A DNA stretch of 64,000 bases from Paraburkholderia sp. BL23I1N1 (lineage in GTDB: Bacteria; Pseudomonadota; Gammaproteobacteria; Burkholderiales; Burkholderiaceae), in assembly GCF_003610295.1 (NCBI RefSeq), contig NZ_RAPV01000001.1:5270001-5334000 (forward strand), in the 5' to 3' direction. The notes below the pieces were generated by a model. The model was not told the origin of the DNA, made no database searches, and worked only from the letters and a program-made list of their open reading frames with translations. The position numbers and the translations under genes are program-made. This document shows positions 45,409-58,800 of the stretch, in pieces. Position 1 is the first letter of the stretch. Every line of letters starts with the position of its first letter.

Positions 45409-45720
45409 TTATTTCTCCCTGCGCTCACGCGCCGTCGTGCGTCTTTGCACGCGCATCAGAAGCGCCGACGAAAAGTCGCGCATCCGCACGATCTTTCGCG
45501 TCTCGTTGATTTCACCCGCCACGTTTTTAGGCGGGTTCGGCTGCAACGACCAGTAGAGCGCGAGCAGCCAGCCAAACCCGGTCCAACCCAGGCACGCATT
45601 GAAGAGCGCGAGCGTCAGCACATCATGACGCTTGCGCCGGTCGGCGAGAATGCTCGGCAGAAAATACAGCGCCAGCGCGAGCACCGCGGCGACGGCCTGA
45701 ACCACGACGTTGCCACCCAT
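45409..45720 (-). CDS. Small membrane protein with superinfection-immunity-like domain (second copy)
   Basis: 103 residues from the ATG at 45720, which has GGGGAG upstream; the open frame extends to 45843 without homology. Helix 1 is VVVQAVAAVLALALYFLPSILAD and helix 2 is NACLGWTGFGWLLALYWSL. It shows the LYFLPxxxAxR...NxxLGWTxxGWLxALxW pattern of the Imm_superinfect family, as does the protein at 33922-34281, but the C-terminal tails differ. Convergent with the DUF2158-like gene and divergent from the M20 peptidase gene. Confidence 0.75.
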   Translation of the reverse strand: MGGNVVVQAVAAVLALALYFLPSILADRRKRHDVLTLALFNACLGWTGFGWLLALYWSLQPNPPKNVAGEINETRKIVRMRDFSSALLMRVQRRTTARERREK

Positions 45721-45882
45721 AATCTGGCTCCCCAGGACGCGATGTATCCCGCGATTGTCGCGCGATTGTTGGCTTTGCGCAGCGTTGCCGTAAGCCTCCG
45801 TGCGCGGCGAGGGGTTCAGCGCATCGCGCATCAGGACTATCATGGGCGTTTCGACTGAACAGAACCGCCACGGACCGCCACC

Positions 45883-47346
<1,464 letters not shown>

Positions 47347-47812
47347 TGAGCGTTTCGTCGTGATGTCGTGATGCTTTCTGCTGTTGTTAGCGTTGCAGGC
47401 GATTCAGCGGGCGCTTTAGGGCGCCCGCGTTTAATTATGCGAATTGAATAGTCCGTCTGTTAGCCCACAAATCAGAAAGCAAACCTCCGCAAGCGATATT
47501 TTCGATTGCATTACCTAATCGAAGACTATTTCTTTCTCTTCCAAATCCGGCAAGAAATTCAAACATTGTTCGAACGCTAACTGCTAGCGGCCGGATGCTC
47601 ATTTGAGGGCTAATTTCGCCCATCTTCGGTGCGCAAGCGTTTGCGTCCACAGTATCTTTTATCCGACGGTCGACCTCCCCGCAGCGCTCTGTCTGACGGG
47701 GCTTCACGTGTGTGTTGCATTCATCTGTTGGTTAGCCCGCTCCCATCACATTCCGGTCTGCTTTAGGCTCGCATTGCAATGCCAGTGTTTAACCTTAAAA
47801 GGACCGTTCAAA
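47347..47812. other. 466-bp region upstream of rpfF
   Basis: No gene. The first 60 bp contain short complementary GGGCGC/GCGCCC words that could form a terminator-like hairpin for the peptidase gene. The rest is AT-richer and should hold the rpfF promoter. Confidence 0.4.
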
Positions 47813-48700
47813 ATGAATCTGCATAACCACCACGCCTGCCGTCCGTTCCTTGAGGCCGGCAATCTGTCGCAAGTCTCCGCTTACTACGAAGAAGGACGCA
47901 ACATCATGTGGATGATGCTGCGCGCGCAGCCGCGTCCCTGTTTTAATCTCGATCTGGTCCACGACATTCTGGGTCTCGCGCAGGCAGCACGAGAATCCGG
48001 CTTGCCGATCGACTTCTGGGTGACAGGGTCGTTGATTCCGACCATGTTCAACGTCGGGGGCGACCTCGATTTCTTTGCCGACTCGATCCGCTCGGGCAAG
48101 CGTCAGGCGTTGATGTCGTACGCGCGATCCTGCGTCGATTGCGTGCACGCGGCGGCGCGCGGCTTCGATACGGGGGCGATTTCAATCGCGATGGTGGAGG
48201 GCACAGCGCTTGGCGGAGGTTTCGAGGCGGCCTTGGCGCACCATTTCCTGCTGGCGCAGAACGATGCGCGTATGGGCTTTCCGGAGATCGCCTTCAACCT
48301 GTTCCCGGGCATGGGCGGCTATTCGCTGGTCGCGCGCAAGGCGGGCATGCGTCTGGCCGAGGAGTTGATCGGCGTGGGCGAATCGCATACGGCTGAGTGG
48401 CACTTCGGCAAGGGGCTGGTCGACCAGCTATTCGAGCCGGGCGACGCCTATATGGCGACACGTACCTTCATCGACACGCTCAGGCCGAAGATGAACGGCA
48501 TCCGCGCGATGCTGCGGGCGCGCCAGCGCGTGTTGCAACTCTCTCGCGCCGAGTTGATGGAAATTACCGAGGACTGGGTGAACGCAGCTTTCATGATCGA
48601 GGAGAAGGATCTCGCGTTCATGGAGCGGCTGGTGATGCTGCAGAATCGCCGCACTTCAAATCTGCGCCAGACAGCCTCCAGTGCAGCTAATTTCGCCTGA
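47813..48700 (+). CDS. rpfF: Diffusible signal factor synthase RpfF (cis-2-unsaturated fatty acid signal)
   Basis: A crotonase-fold enzyme of 295 residues that makes the DSF-family signal (BDSF, cis-2-dodecenoic acid, in Burkholderia) by dehydrating a 3-hydroxyacyl-ACP and releasing the free acid. The two catalytic glutamates expected from Xanthomonas RpfF, 20 residues apart, are E138 (GTALGGGFEAALAHH) and E158 (ARMGFPEIAFNLFPGMGGYS). ATG 47813 has an AAAGGA ribosome site; the longer open frame upstream lacks homology. The gene faces rpfR, which starts on the other strand and ends 28 bp downstream, the arrangement known from B. cenocepacia BCAM0581/BCAM0580. Confidence 0.95.
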   Translation: MNLHNHHACRPFLEAGNLSQVSAYYEEGRNIMWMMLRAQPRPCFNLDLVHDILGLAQAARESGLPIDFWVTGSLIPTMFNVGGDLDFFADSIRSGKRQALMSYARSCVDCVHAAARGFDTGAISIAMVEGTALGGGFEAALAHHFLLAQNDARMGFPEIAFNLFPGMGGYSLVARKAGMRLAEELIGVGESHTAEWHFGKGLVDQLFEPGDAYMATRTFIDTLRPKMNGIRAMLRARQRVLQLSRAELMEITEDWVNAAFMIEEKDLAFMERLVMLQNRRTSNLRQTASSAANFA

Positions 48701-48728
48701 ATCGATCCGGCGCGCAGCGCAGGGAAGC

Positions 48729-50732
48729 TCAGGCAATCAGTCTGAGCTTCTGTCTATCCTGCAACCAGCGTTCGAATTCTGCGGCCGGCATGGCCTGACC
48801 GTACAGGAAGCCCTGCACGTAGTCGACGCCCAGCCCCTTCATGAACATTTCTTCGGATTCCGTTTCAATGCCTTCTGCGACCACTTTGAAATTCAGTTCC
48901 TGCGCGACCACCACCATCGAGCGCACCAGTGCTTGCGCTTTGGTATCGGCATTGATCGAGCGGACAAAACTGCGATCGAGCTTGATGACGTCGAGCGGAA
49001 TGCGGCCCAACTGCGACAGCGACGAATAGCCGGTGCCGAAGTCGTCCAGGTGAACCTGTGCGCCGAGCTGGCGGAACTGCTTGATCAGATCGATTGCAGC
49101 CGCTTCGTCTTCGATCAGGCAGCTCTCGGTGAGCTCCAGGTCGATCAGACAGGGATCGAGATTCGCGCGCTGCAGCGCCTCGTTGAAATGCCGCACCACG
49201 GCGGTATCGACCAGTTGCCGCGCCGACACGTTGATCGCGATGCGCAGGTTGTAGCCGTCCGCCTTCCATTTCGCAGCTTGCCTCGCAGCCGTTTCCATGA
49301 CCCAGCGGCCCAGCACGCCGATGAGCCCGGATTCTTCCGCATAGCGGATGAACTCCGCCGGCATGATTTGCCCGCGCTCCGGCGAATTCCAGCGTACCAG
49401 CGCCTCCGCGCCCTGCACCGCGCCGGTGGCGAGCACGAGCTTGGGTTGATAGTGCAGCGTCAACTGGCCTTCGTCGAGACCGCGCCGCAAGTTGGTGTCG
49501 AGCCACATGTACTCGGCGACCTTGCGGTTCATGTCGGGTGAGAACACGCGATGGGTGCGCTTGCCTTCATCTTTGGCAACATACATTGCCGTGTCCGCGG
49601 AACGGATCAGCGATTCGAGGTTGTCGCCGTGTTCCGGGTACAGCGCAATGCCGATCGAGCAGCCGGTGTAGACCTCGACGAGCCCCAGGCTGAACGGCGT
49701 GCGCATGCGTTCGAGAATGCGTTGCGCGGTCGCTTCGAGATCGTGGGCGGTGCCTTTGGCGGCGAGCACGATGAACTCATCGCCGCCGAGGCGCGCCAGC
49801 GTATCGCCTTCGTTCAGGCAGGTGCTGATGGCCGCCGACACGTCGCGGATCAGCCGGTCGCCGAAGACGTGGCCGTAGTGGTCGTTGACTTTCTTGAAGT
49901 TATCCAGATCGAGGAACAGCACGCCGACCGATTCGCCGGGGTTTGCTTCTTCGATCGCGGTGCGGATCTTGTCCTGGATCGCGTTGCGATTGGCGAGGCC
50001 GGTGAGCGAATCGGTGTTCGCCAGTTCGGTGAGCCGTTCCTGCGCGAGCCGTTCTTCGGTGATGTCCGTGCCCGAGCAGATCAGAAACTGTTCTTCGACG
50101 CCGCTGCCGCTGTGAACGAACTTGTTGCGGAACAGGAAGAGCCGTTCGCCGTGAATCGTTTTCACGCGCCGCTCGACTTCGTACGCGACGCCGCGATTGA
50201 AGAAGCCCGTGATGTTCTGGCTCGACGCCGCGCCGGATTCGCTGGACATGAACAGCGCCCACACATTGCGGCCGACGATGTCTTCTTCCTTGACGCCGGT
50301 GAGTTCTTCGGCGAGACGATTGAAGCGCTGTATACGCCCGTGTCTGTCGACGATGACCACGACCGAATTGACTTCGGAGACGACCTGTTCGGCGAAAGAG
50401 AGGCCGTGAACCAGATCGCGCGCGACGGACTCCGTATCGTCGTAGGCCGAGGCGGTGCCTGCCCACGTATTGCTCGCGAGCTTTTTACCGACGAGGTGCA
50501 GGCGCAGCGGTTCGCCAAACAGGCGCACGTCGAGGATGAGGTGCGAGGTGATACCGGTGAGGCAGCGGATTTGCGAAGCCTGTTGGGGATTCAGCGGAAT
50601 GGCGACATTAGCCGGCACGTCGCCGGTGACGGGCGTGAGTTCCAGCGCGTTGCTGTCGTTCGACAGACGCCAGCATGGGCTGCTTGTGCCGAACTGGGCA
50701 AAAAGCACCTGATCGTGTTGGTCGTCGTTCAT
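48729..50732 (-). CDS. rpfR: DSF receptor RpfR (PAS-GGDEF-EAL)
   Basis: 667 residues from the ATG at 50732. Domains in order: an N-terminal RpfF-interaction region (1-95), a PAS domain that binds the fatty-acid signal (about 110-235, VVVIVDRHGRIQRFNRLAEELTG), a GGDEF cyclase domain with intact GGDEF at 316-320, and an EAL phosphodiesterase with EAL at 443-445 and the conserved DDFGTGYSSL and AEGIETE blocks. Binding of BDSF shifts the balance towards c-di-GMP breakdown, lowering biofilm formation and changing motility and virulence traits. Both catalytic motifs look intact. A GGGGAT ribosome site lies just upstream. Confidence 0.95.
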   Translation of the reverse strand: MNDDQHDQVLFAQFGTSSPCWRLSNDSNALELTPVTGDVPANVAIPLNPQQASQIRCLTGITSHLILDVRLFGEPLRLHLVGKKLASNTWAGTASAYDDTESVARDLVHGLSFAEQVVSEVNSVVVIVDRHGRIQRFNRLAEELTGVKEEDIVGRNVWALFMSSESGAASSQNITGFFNRGVAYEVERRVKTIHGERLFLFRNKFVHSGSGVEEQFLICSGTDITEERLAQERLTELANTDSLTGLANRNAIQDKIRTAIEEANPGESVGVLFLDLDNFKKVNDHYGHVFGDRLIRDVSAAISTCLNEGDTLARLGGDEFIVLAAKGTAHDLEATAQRILERMRTPFSLGLVEVYTGCSIGIALYPEHGDNLESLIRSADTAMYVAKDEGKRTHRVFSPDMNRKVAEYMWLDTNLRRGLDEGQLTLHYQPKLVLATGAVQGAEALVRWNSPERGQIMPAEFIRYAEESGLIGVLGRWVMETAARQAAKWKADGYNLRIAINVSARQLVDTAVVRHFNEALQRANLDPCLIDLELTESCLIEDEAAAIDLIKQFRQLGAQVHLDDFGTGYSSLSQLGRIPLDVIKLDRSFVRSINADTKAQALVRSMVVVAQELNFKVVAEGIETESEEMFMKGLGVDYVQGFLYGQAMPAAEFERWLQDRQKLRLIA

Positions 50733-50974
50733 GAGATCCCCGGGCGGTGTGTGCCGATGGTCCCACCGTGAAGGCGGGTTGGCGGCAGACAGTCTCATCA
50801 TACTTAAAGACAGGCCTCATTGTAGCGAAGCGGCTGGCATTCGGGCCTATAAACGGACCTATAAACATTAACGGTTAGGATTATCTTTGGCTTTAGGCTT
50901 TTATTTGGGGCGTGCGCTGGCGCGAAGCGGTGAAATTGCATAAAAAAACGCACCAAAATTGCGTCATAAGCAGT

Positions 50975-53900
50975 TCAGAACCGCCAGGCCAACGCGCTCC
51001 GGGCGCGCTCCCGCTCTGTGGGAATCGCTTCCACCGAAGGGGCAAACCAGAAAGCCCCGGCCACAAGTGTTGCGACAACAACACCATCCCGATACAGAAC
51101 CCGATTTCCCGCGACAGCCGGCACCCGTTCGCCAACCAGCAACGTGCCCGCGAGATTCAAAGGATCGGTTCCGGCGACGCACACAAAAGCACCGTCGTTC
51201 GCATGCCGTCGAACCTCCCGCAATAAGGGAATTGCTTCCGGCAAAGCAAATTGTTCGCCAGCGAGGCCATTCACAAACCGCCCGCCACGCACAACGCCGC
51301 GCGCTTCGAGCCGCTGAAACACGCGCAACAGATCCCGCCACGGCGGCAACCATTCGGCCTCGCGTTCGAGCAGACGCCAGAACACCACGCCATAACGGCG
51401 CAACAAAGTCATCGCGACATGTTCGAGTATGTCGGGGGCGAACTGCTGACGGCGCGTCGGCGCGGTTTCCGCTGCAGCGGCAACGGGTTGGCGGTTGACG
51501 AGCGCCCAGCGTCCGGCGTCGTCCATTCCTCCGATCAATGCGCTCGACCTGACACGCCGGCTGCTCGCATGGGCACTATAAGCACTGCGTTTGGCGACGG
51601 GTTTCAGCAACGCCCTTAAGCCGGCAAAACTGTCGGAATTCACGAGGCCCGCTGCAACCAGTTCGCCCAGCGCGTTCTCCAGTTCCATACGCAAACCGCT
51701 GACTTCGGCCAGTAACTCGTCGAAAAACATCGCGCCATGTTGCGATAACGTGTCATGCACGCTTTGCGCGCGAGCCGATAGCTCCGGCTCTTTCGACGGG
51801 TCGATCAGCGCGCTCCATACGCGCACCTGGGGGCGCGGCAACAGCACGATCGGCGTGCTGCGCACCGGCCCTGCGGCACCGCGGGCCCGTTCGGTCAGAC
51901 GGGTCCAGACGATCTTGCCGGCACGGCATAGTTCGTCCAGCGAAGTGTTCGCGTACGCTTTCACGCGCGCCGGCAGAATATCTTCTTCCCATGCGCCCGC
52001 CGCGGCCTGAAAACCCTCTAACTGGTCCAGCACCGCGGCCAGGGCGTCGCGCCCTTCGCTGCGGGTGTCCGGCGTCAAATGCTGCCACTCGAAGAGAAAG
52101 CGCATGAAGTCGTGCCGTTCCACCGGCTCGATCTCGCGTCGTAAGCGTTTCACTGTGTAGCGGTGTATCCGCGCAAGCAAATGACGCTCGCACCATTCTT
52201 CTTCCGTGGCGCCCGGCGAGAAGCGGCCGCGCATCACGTAGCCTTCCGCTTCGAGACGCGTCAAGGTTTGTTCGACGGATGCCGCGGGCAAGCTCAGCAC
52301 TTGTGCGATCGCGCGCACCGGCAGCGGACCGAAGCCGGTCAGCCGGGCGCGCAGTACATCGAGCAATGCGTCGTCGGCGCTCCAGGCGTCGGTGAAGCCC
52401 TTTGGTGCGGTGAGTGGCGGTTCAAACGGGGCGTCGGGGTAGAGCGCCTGGAAACTGGTCAGGCGCTCGGCGGATAGCCACAGTGCCTCATCTGAAGTGA
52501 TCCGCAGGCGGGTCGCGCGGCCGGATTCGGCCAGCAATGCAAGCCATGCCGGCCAGCCCTCATTGTCGCGCACTTCGGCCTCGGTGATGCAGACGAGGCC
52601 CGTCAGCGCTTCGTGCATCTCGTCAGCGGTGCGCGCTTGCGGCCATGCTTCGTCGCGCACGCTCTCGATCGCGTCGGCGTCGAGCGCGCCGAGGTCGTCG
52701 GCGCTGGATGGATCGGACCAGCGGCGGTTCAGCACGGCTTGCGTGCGGCGCTCTTCGATCGGTGCGTCGTCGAGAAAGGCGTAGGGCTTTGCGGTGAGGA
52801 TTTCGGCGGCAAGCGGCGAGGGTGCCGGTAAATCGCGGGCGATCAGTTGCACGTTGCCCTGTTCGATACGACGCAGCAAAGCAAGCCAGCTTTCGCAGTC
52901 CATCGCCTCATGCAGGCAATCGTCGACGGTTTGGTCCACTAACGGATGATGCGGCAGTTCGCGCTCGCCGACGATGTTCTCCAGGCACGCGGCCTGCTCG
53001 GGAAACACGCTCGCGAGCAGATCTTCGCTACGCATGCGCTGCAATTGCGGCGGGGTCTTGCGCCCGCCGGTATAACGCGGCAGGCCGAGCGCGGTGGTCG
53101 CGGTCCAGCGCCAGCGCACGCCGAAGAGCGGCGCGTCGAGGAGCGCCTGGATCAGCAGATGCTCGGCGCTGTTCGAATGCAGATAGCGCCACACCTCGTC
53201 GAGTACGAACGAATGGCTGCCGGTCAGCGACAGCACGATTGCGTCTTCGGTGGCGGCGGCTTGCAGTTCGAAGTTGAAGGTCCGGCAAAAACGCTTGCGT
53301 AACGCGAGGCCCCACGCGCGGTTCACGCGGCTGCCGAAGGGCGCGTGGATCACGAGTTGCGTGCCGCCGGATTCGTCGAAGAAGCGCTCCATCACGAGCG
53401 TGTTTTGCGAGGGCAGCACGCTGAGCGCAGCGCGTGCACGAGCAAGATAGTCGACGATCTGGCGGGCGGCGGCTTCGTCGAGATGAAGGGTGTCGACAAG
53501 CCAGTCGATTGCGCGTTGGAGGCGCGCGGTCAGCACCTGATTTTCAGACGGCGTCGCCTCGGCGATCGTCAGGGCTGACCCGCCGTCAGCGGCTCTCGAC
53601 TCTGTGACCATGCCCGACGCGGCGCGTGTGGACTTGCGCCGTGGCGAATGCGGCTCGCCGGGCGACACTACGGAGTCTCCATTGACCTCTTTCCCATCGA
53701 GCAAGCGCCCAATCTGCTCACGCAAGCGCGCGACGCCGAACGACAGTTCATCGCTGCGCCCTGGCGCTTCACCAAGCCAGAACGGAATATTCGGCGGCTG
53801 CCCTTGCGCGTCCTCGACTCGCACGCGGCCGCTCTCGATCCGCAGAATCCGGTACGACGCATTGCCGAGTTGAAACACATCGCCGGCAAGACTTTCAACG

Positions 53901-55630
53901 GCGAAATCCTCGTTGACGGTGCCGATCGTGATCGCCTGCGGTTCGAGCACCACCGCATAGTCGGCGTTCTCGGGGATCGTGCCGCCCGATGTCACGGCAA
54001 CCAGTTTGCCGCCGCGCCGGCCACGCAAGGTGCCGCTCGCCACATCGCGATGAATATAGGCGCCGCGTGGGCCGTTACGGCTCGTATAGCCTTCAGCCAG
54101 CATGCGCAGCACGGCGTCGTATTGCTCTCGTTCGAGGCCGGCGTAGGGGGCCGCGCGCCGCATCATGTCGAACAACGCGTCTTCGCTCCATTCGGCACTC
54201 GAGACTTCGGCCACGATCTGTTGTGCGAGCACGTCGAGCGGCGCGCGCGGAATCCGCAACGCGTCAAGTTCGCCACGCCGCACGCAGTCGAGCAGCGCGG
54301 CGCATTCGATCAGATCGTCGCGCGAGGCGGGAAAAAGCCGGCCCTTCGGCATACCGCCGACATGGTGGCCCGAGCGCCCCACACGTTGCAGGAACGGCGC
54401 GATCGCGCGCGGCGAACCCATCTGGCAGACCAGATCGACGTCGCCGATATCGATGCCCAGTTCCAGCGACGCGGTGGCGATCAGCACACGCAACTCGCCG
54501 CGTTTCAGGCGCTGTTCGGCGTCGAAACGATGTTCTTTGGCGAGACTGCCGTGATGCGCGGCGACCACGTCCTTGCCCAAACGCTCGGTCAGGTGGCGCG
54601 CGGCGCGTTCCGCCATGCGGCGCGTGTTGACGAAAATCAGCGTGGTGCGATGCGTCGCCACCAGTTCGGCGAGGCGGTCGTAGACGCGCTCCCACACCTC
54701 GTTGGGCATCACCGCTTCGAGCGGCACCGGCGGAATCTCCAACGCGAGATCGCGCTCGCGGATGTGCCCCACGTCGATGATCGCGCAGTCCGCGGGAATG
54801 CCGCTTTCGATGCTCGCGCCACCCACCAGAAACCGTGCCACAGCGCTGACCGGCTTTTGCGTCGCAGACAGGCCGATGCGCGGCAAGCGCCGCTGACATA
54901 GCGCGTCGAGCCGTTCGAGGCTGAGCGCCAGGTGACTGCCGCGCTTGCTGCCAGCGAGCGCATGAATTTCGTCGACGATCGCCGTGCGCACCGTCGACAG
55001 CATGCGGCGGCCGGAATCCGAACCGAGCAGGACGTATAGCGATTCGGGCGTGGTCACGAGAATATGCGGCGCGCGCTTTTTCAGCGCGTTGCGCTCCTGC
55101 TGCGTGGTGTCGCCGGTGCGCACGGCGGTGCGGATGTCGAGCGGCGGCAGGCCGCGCGCGTCGAGTTCCGCGGCGATGCCCTGCAACGGCACTTGCAGGT
55201 TGATGCGGATGTCGTTGGAGAGCGCTTTCAGCGGAGAGACGTAGACCACCAGGGTTTCGTCGGGCAGCACGCCGCCGTTGGCCAGGCCTTGCTTGACGAG
55301 ATCGTCGAGCGCGGACAGGAAGGCGGTGAGCGTTTTGCCCGAACCGGTGGGAGCGGCCACCAGGGTCGAGCGCCCGCTGCGAATCTGCGGCCAGGCGGCA
55401 GCCTGGGCGTCGGTGGGGGCGGGGAAAGTCTTCAGGAACCAGCCGGCGACCGCGGGATGGAAGTCGTCCAGCGCGGCGGCCGGTGGAGAGACCGAAGCGC
55501 GGGTCGACGCGATACGTGAAGCCGCCCGCGATGCCGGATCGAAGCCCGAAGAATCAGAGCGCGCGGCTAAGTCGGTGGCGGATGTCGAGGCCGAGGTCAT
55601 GCTGGCATAAATGGGGGCGCGACGTGCCAT
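50975..55630 (-). CDS. lhr: Lhr-family large ATP-dependent helicase
   Basis: A very long superfamily 2 helicase, 1551 residues, the size of the full Lhr proteins of Actinobacteria and Proteobacteria. Walker A is APTGSGKT at 93-100, followed by the [10 protein letters not shown] block, DEIH (motif II), SATQ (motif III) and QRVGRSGH (motif VI). Next come the Lhr winged helix and core regions, then the extra C-terminal domain that in other Lhr proteins forms oligomers. It translocates 3' to 5' on single-stranded DNA and unwinds DNA or RNA:DNA hybrids in repair. The start is uncertain; the first 45 residues are a disordered Ser/Ala-rich stretch. Confidence 0.93.
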   Translation of the reverse strand: MARRAPIYASMTSASTSATDLAARSDSSGFDPASRAASRIASTRASVSPPAAALDDFHPAVAGWFLKTFPAPTDAQAAAWPQIRSGRSTLVAAPTGSGKTLTAFLSALDDLVKQGLANGGVLPDETLVVYVSPLKALSNDIRINLQVPLQGIAAELDARGLPPLDIRTAVRTGDTTQQERNALKKRAPHILVTTPESLYVLLGSDSGRRMLSTVRTAIVDEIHALAGSKRGSHLALSLERLDALCQRRLPRIGLSATQKPVSAVARFLVGGASIESGIPADCAIIDVGHIRERDLALEIPPVPLEAVMPNEVWERVYDRLAELVATHRTTLIFVNTRRMAERAARHLTERLGKDVVAAHHGSLAKEHRFDAEQRLKRGELRVLIATASLELGIDIGDVDLVCQMGSPRAIAPFLQRVGRSGHHVGGMPKGRLFPASRDDLIECAALLDCVRRGELDALRIPRAPLDVLAQQIVAEVSSAEWSEDALFDMMRRAAPYAGLEREQYDAVLRMLAEGYTSRNGPRGAYIHRDVASGTLRGRRGGKLVAVTSGGTIPENADYAVVLEPQAITIGTVNEDFAVESLAGDVFQLGNASYRILRIESGRVRVEDAQGQPPNIPFWLGEAPGRSDELSFGVARLREQIGRLLDGKEVNGDSVVSPGEPHSPRRKSTRAASGMVTESRAADGGSALTIAEATPSENQVLTARLQRAIDWLVDTLHLDEAAARQIVDYLARARAALSVLPSQNTLVMERFFDESGGTQLVIHAPFGSRVNRAWGLALRKRFCRTFNFELQAAATEDAIVLSLTGSHSFVLDEVWRYLHSNSAEHLLIQALLDAPLFGVRWRWTATTALGLPRYTGGRKTPPQLQRMRSEDLLASVFPEQAACLENIVGERELPHHPLVDQTVDDCLHEAMDCESWLALLRRIEQGNVQLIARDLPAPSPLAAEILTAKPYAFLDDAPIEERRTQAVLNRRWSDPSSADDLGALDADAIESVRDEAWPQARTADEMHEALTGLVCITEAEVRDNEGWPAWLALLAESGRATRLRITSDEALWLSAERLTSFQALYPDAPFEPPLTAPKGFTDAWSADDALLDVLRARLTGFGPLPVRAIAQVLSLPAASVEQTLTRLEAEGYVMRGRFSPGATEEEWCERHLLARIHRYTVKRLRREIEPVERHDFMRFLFEWQHLTPDTRSEGRDALAAVLDQLEGFQAAAGAWEEDILPARVKAYANTSLDELCRAGKIVWTRLTERARGAAGPVRSTPIVLLPRPQVRVWSALIDPSKEPELSARAQSVHDTLSQHGAMFFDELLAEVSGLRMELENALGELVAAGLVNSDSFAGLRALLKPVAKRSAYSAHASSRRVRSSALIGGMDDAGRWALVNRQPVAAAAETAPTRRQQFAPDILEHVAMTLLRRYGVVFWRLLEREAEWLPPWRDLLRVFQRLEARGVVRGGRFVNGLAGEQFALPEAIPLLREVRRHANDGAFVCVAGTDPLNLAGTLLVGERVPAVAGNRVLYRDGVVVATLVAGAFWFAPSVEAIPTERERARSALAWRF

Positions 55631-55810
55631 ATCCAGAGGGCGGCAAACGCCCGCCTGTAACGAAGAGAAGCGATCAGTCTGGCAGGTTTTTACCGGCTTT
55701 GCCGATGGTCAGGTGGCAAAGGTCGTGTGGAAACCGGCGGCAATAACCGCCGTTAATAACCGCCGACAATAACCGGGCCGGCAGCGCACCCTGTACAGCA
55801 CGGCGCAAAA

Positions 55811-58800
55811 CTACCAGACCCAGCGCACGCCCGCGTCGCCCGTCACCGTTCTCTGGTGCGCGCCCCCAAGGTTCGTCACCCAGCCGAGCGTGGCGAACAC
55901 GCTGCCCGACGTGCTGAATTTGCCGACCACGCCCGCGCCGAGTTGCGCCGCGCTTTGCCCGACGCTGCCCGGCAACACGGTCCCGCCGTCGAAGGTGACT
56001 TTGTCGTCGGAGCCGAACTCGCGCAGGAAGCTGACGCGCACATAAGGCCGCCAGGCGATCGCGAACGCATCGAGCTGACCTTGCAGGCGCGCACCGATTC
56101 GTCCTACGAAAGTATTGCCGCTATTAAAACTGACGCTCGACACGCCATCGTTGAAATCGGATAGCGCGAGGTGCTGCCACACGAGTTGCGCCTGGGGTTC
56201 GAGCGTGAGCCCGGCGCCGAGCGGAATCGGCAGGCCGCCTTCGACCGAACCGGTCACCGCGTTGCCGTGCGTCGTCGTGTTAAGGCCGTCGCGCGAGACC
56301 GGATCGACGGTCAACGAACTCCCCATCAGCACGGCGTCCGTGTACCAGCCGCCCGGACCGATATGCGTCCAGTAGCCGCCGAGGCTATACGCATTGATCG
56401 CGAGGTGGCCCACGGCGAGATTGGGCATGCCGAGCGCGAATCCGTCGACGTCGCCAGTGGCCCGCGCGAAGCCGACGAACAAGCCGTAGTGATTGCGCTG
56501 GCCGCTCGCGCTGCGATCCGCGTAAAGGTCCTGCCCGGCCTGGATGCCGTACACGGAGCCGTCGAATTGCGGACTCGCGGCGCCGTCCTGGCTCAGCACG
56601 CTATGGCCGCCCCACACGCGGCCCCACGCGGCAGGCAGTTTGCCGCTTTCGCTCAGCAAGGCCTGATCGCCTTGCCGGTCATGAAAGGTATCGATCTGCA
56701 TCAGGCCGAGTTCACGCGCGACGCCGGGCGCCGCGGCGTAGACCGGTACTTCGACGCGATACAGCGGCGTGGCGGCCGAGCCGGCCGGCGGCGCGGGAGG
56801 CAGCGGTGGTGTGCCTTCTGCCGCAAGCGGTACGCCCGCCAATGCAACGGGTGGCTCGCCAGGCGTCGTGACCGGCGGCCCGCCTGGTGTTGTCGTCGCG
56901 CTCGGCAGCGGCGCAACCGTATTGCGCAGATACCAGCTTTCCGTCGTACCGCCGCTCACACCGCCTTTGGCGAGGTAATAGGAGTACGCGCCGGCCTTCA
57001 CCGGCGCGGCCAGCGTGAAAGCGCTCGACGCGGTGGTGGCGCCGTTGGTCGCCTGAATCAGTTGAATGCCGTCCGCTACCGTTTGTGCGCCTTGGCCGCC
57101 AACATTCGTGACTTGCAGTCGCGTCGAGCCAGTAGCCGTGCCACCGCTCAGCACGAGACGATCGGACGCCGCGCCGTCGCCGGCGACGACGGTGTTTAGT
57201 CCAATGGTGCCGTTCTGTCCGGCATAGTTGCCGGTCACATTCAGGCTATTGCCGACACCCGCGCCGGCAGGGCCACCGATCTGCACGAGTCCGGCATTGA
57301 CGAGCGAGCCGTTGATCGAAAACGCGCCGTTCCCCCCGCTTGCTAACGACGGCAATGCATTCGCCACCGCGAGCGTGCCGTTGTTCGTGACCGCGCCCGT
57401 CACGCTGCCGTAGCCGCCGAGCGTTGCGCCCGCGGCCACCGTGGTGGCGCCGCCGCCGGTCAGCGCGGCGTTGGCATGGGCTGCGTCGCCGATCGCGAGG
57501 GTGCCGGCCGCGACCGTGGTCGGGCCGCTATAAGTGCTCACGCCGGTCATCAGCAAGCTGCCGCTGCCGGCTTTCGTCAGGGCGCCGGTCCCGGTGACTG
57601 CCTGTGTGAGCGTGGTGTTGAACGCTTGCGTATCGATCGTGCCACCGCCCGCTGCCAGCGTGATCGCACGCGTGCCGGCGAGGTCGAAGCTCGTCGTCAA
57701 TTGCAGCGCACCGCCGTTGAATGTGACACCGCCCGTGTTCGCTCCGAGCGCATTGTCCGCGCCGACGGCGATCGTGCCTTGATCGATGGTCGTGCCTCCC
57801 GAGTAGGTGTTGCCAGTCGCCGCAGCCGGTGCGAGCGTCAACACGCCGGCACCGGTTTTATCGAGCGCGCCCGTGCCGCTGATCGATCCCGCATAGGTGC
57901 CCGCAGTATCCTGGGCAAACCGCACGAGTCCGTTGTCGGTGACGTTGGCGGGCAGGTTCTGCGCATTCGCCTGCAAGGTTGCGCCGCTATCGACGAGTGC
58001 CGACGCGCTCGCGCCGAGCGTGCCGGTGAGATTGAGCGTGCCGGTCTGCACGTGCGCCAGCGAGAAGGTCCCGCTGCCGGTCCAGTTCCATAACGCGCCT
58101 TGCATCTGCAAGGTCTGAAAGTTGGTAAACGCATTCGACGCCGTGCCTGAGCCTTGCAAGGTCACCGTATTCGTTCCCGCGCCGCCATCGGCCGTGCCGT
58201 TGATCACGGAGCCGGTTTGCAGGATCAGCGAGTCGTTGCCGTTGCCCATCGTGATGGCGGTGCCGATGCCGCTCTGCACGAGCCCCGCATTGATGATCGT
58301 GCTGTTGCCGTTGAGCGTGCGGATGCCGGAGCCGTTCTGGCTGATGATGCTGCCGCCCGCGAGGTTCTGGATCGTCGCCACGAAGCTCGATCCCGCGGTG
58401 TTGGAAAACACCGCATCCGAACCGCTGCCGCTCGCGCTGATCGTGCCGCTGTTGGTCAGTTGGTCGTTATTGCCTTGCAGATAAGCGGTTGGACTGGCCG
58501 CGCCCGTGGTGGACAGCGTGCCGCTGTTGCTGATGGTGCCGCTGCCGCCCAGAATCGATGCCGCGCGCGCGTTGCTGCCCGAGGTCGTCACCGTGCCGCT
58601 GTTGATCAGCGTGTTGTTCAACTGGCCGACGTTCGTTTGTCCCCACGCGGCCGTCATGCCGTATGCGTTGGGGCCGCTGGTCGTGATCGAGCCGCGATTG
58701 GTCAGCGTGTTGCCGCTGCCGTTGGCGGCCATGCCGTCGTTGAAGGCGCCGCTCGTGGTGATGACCCCGCCGCTAGCGTTGGTAACCTGATTGCCGTTGC

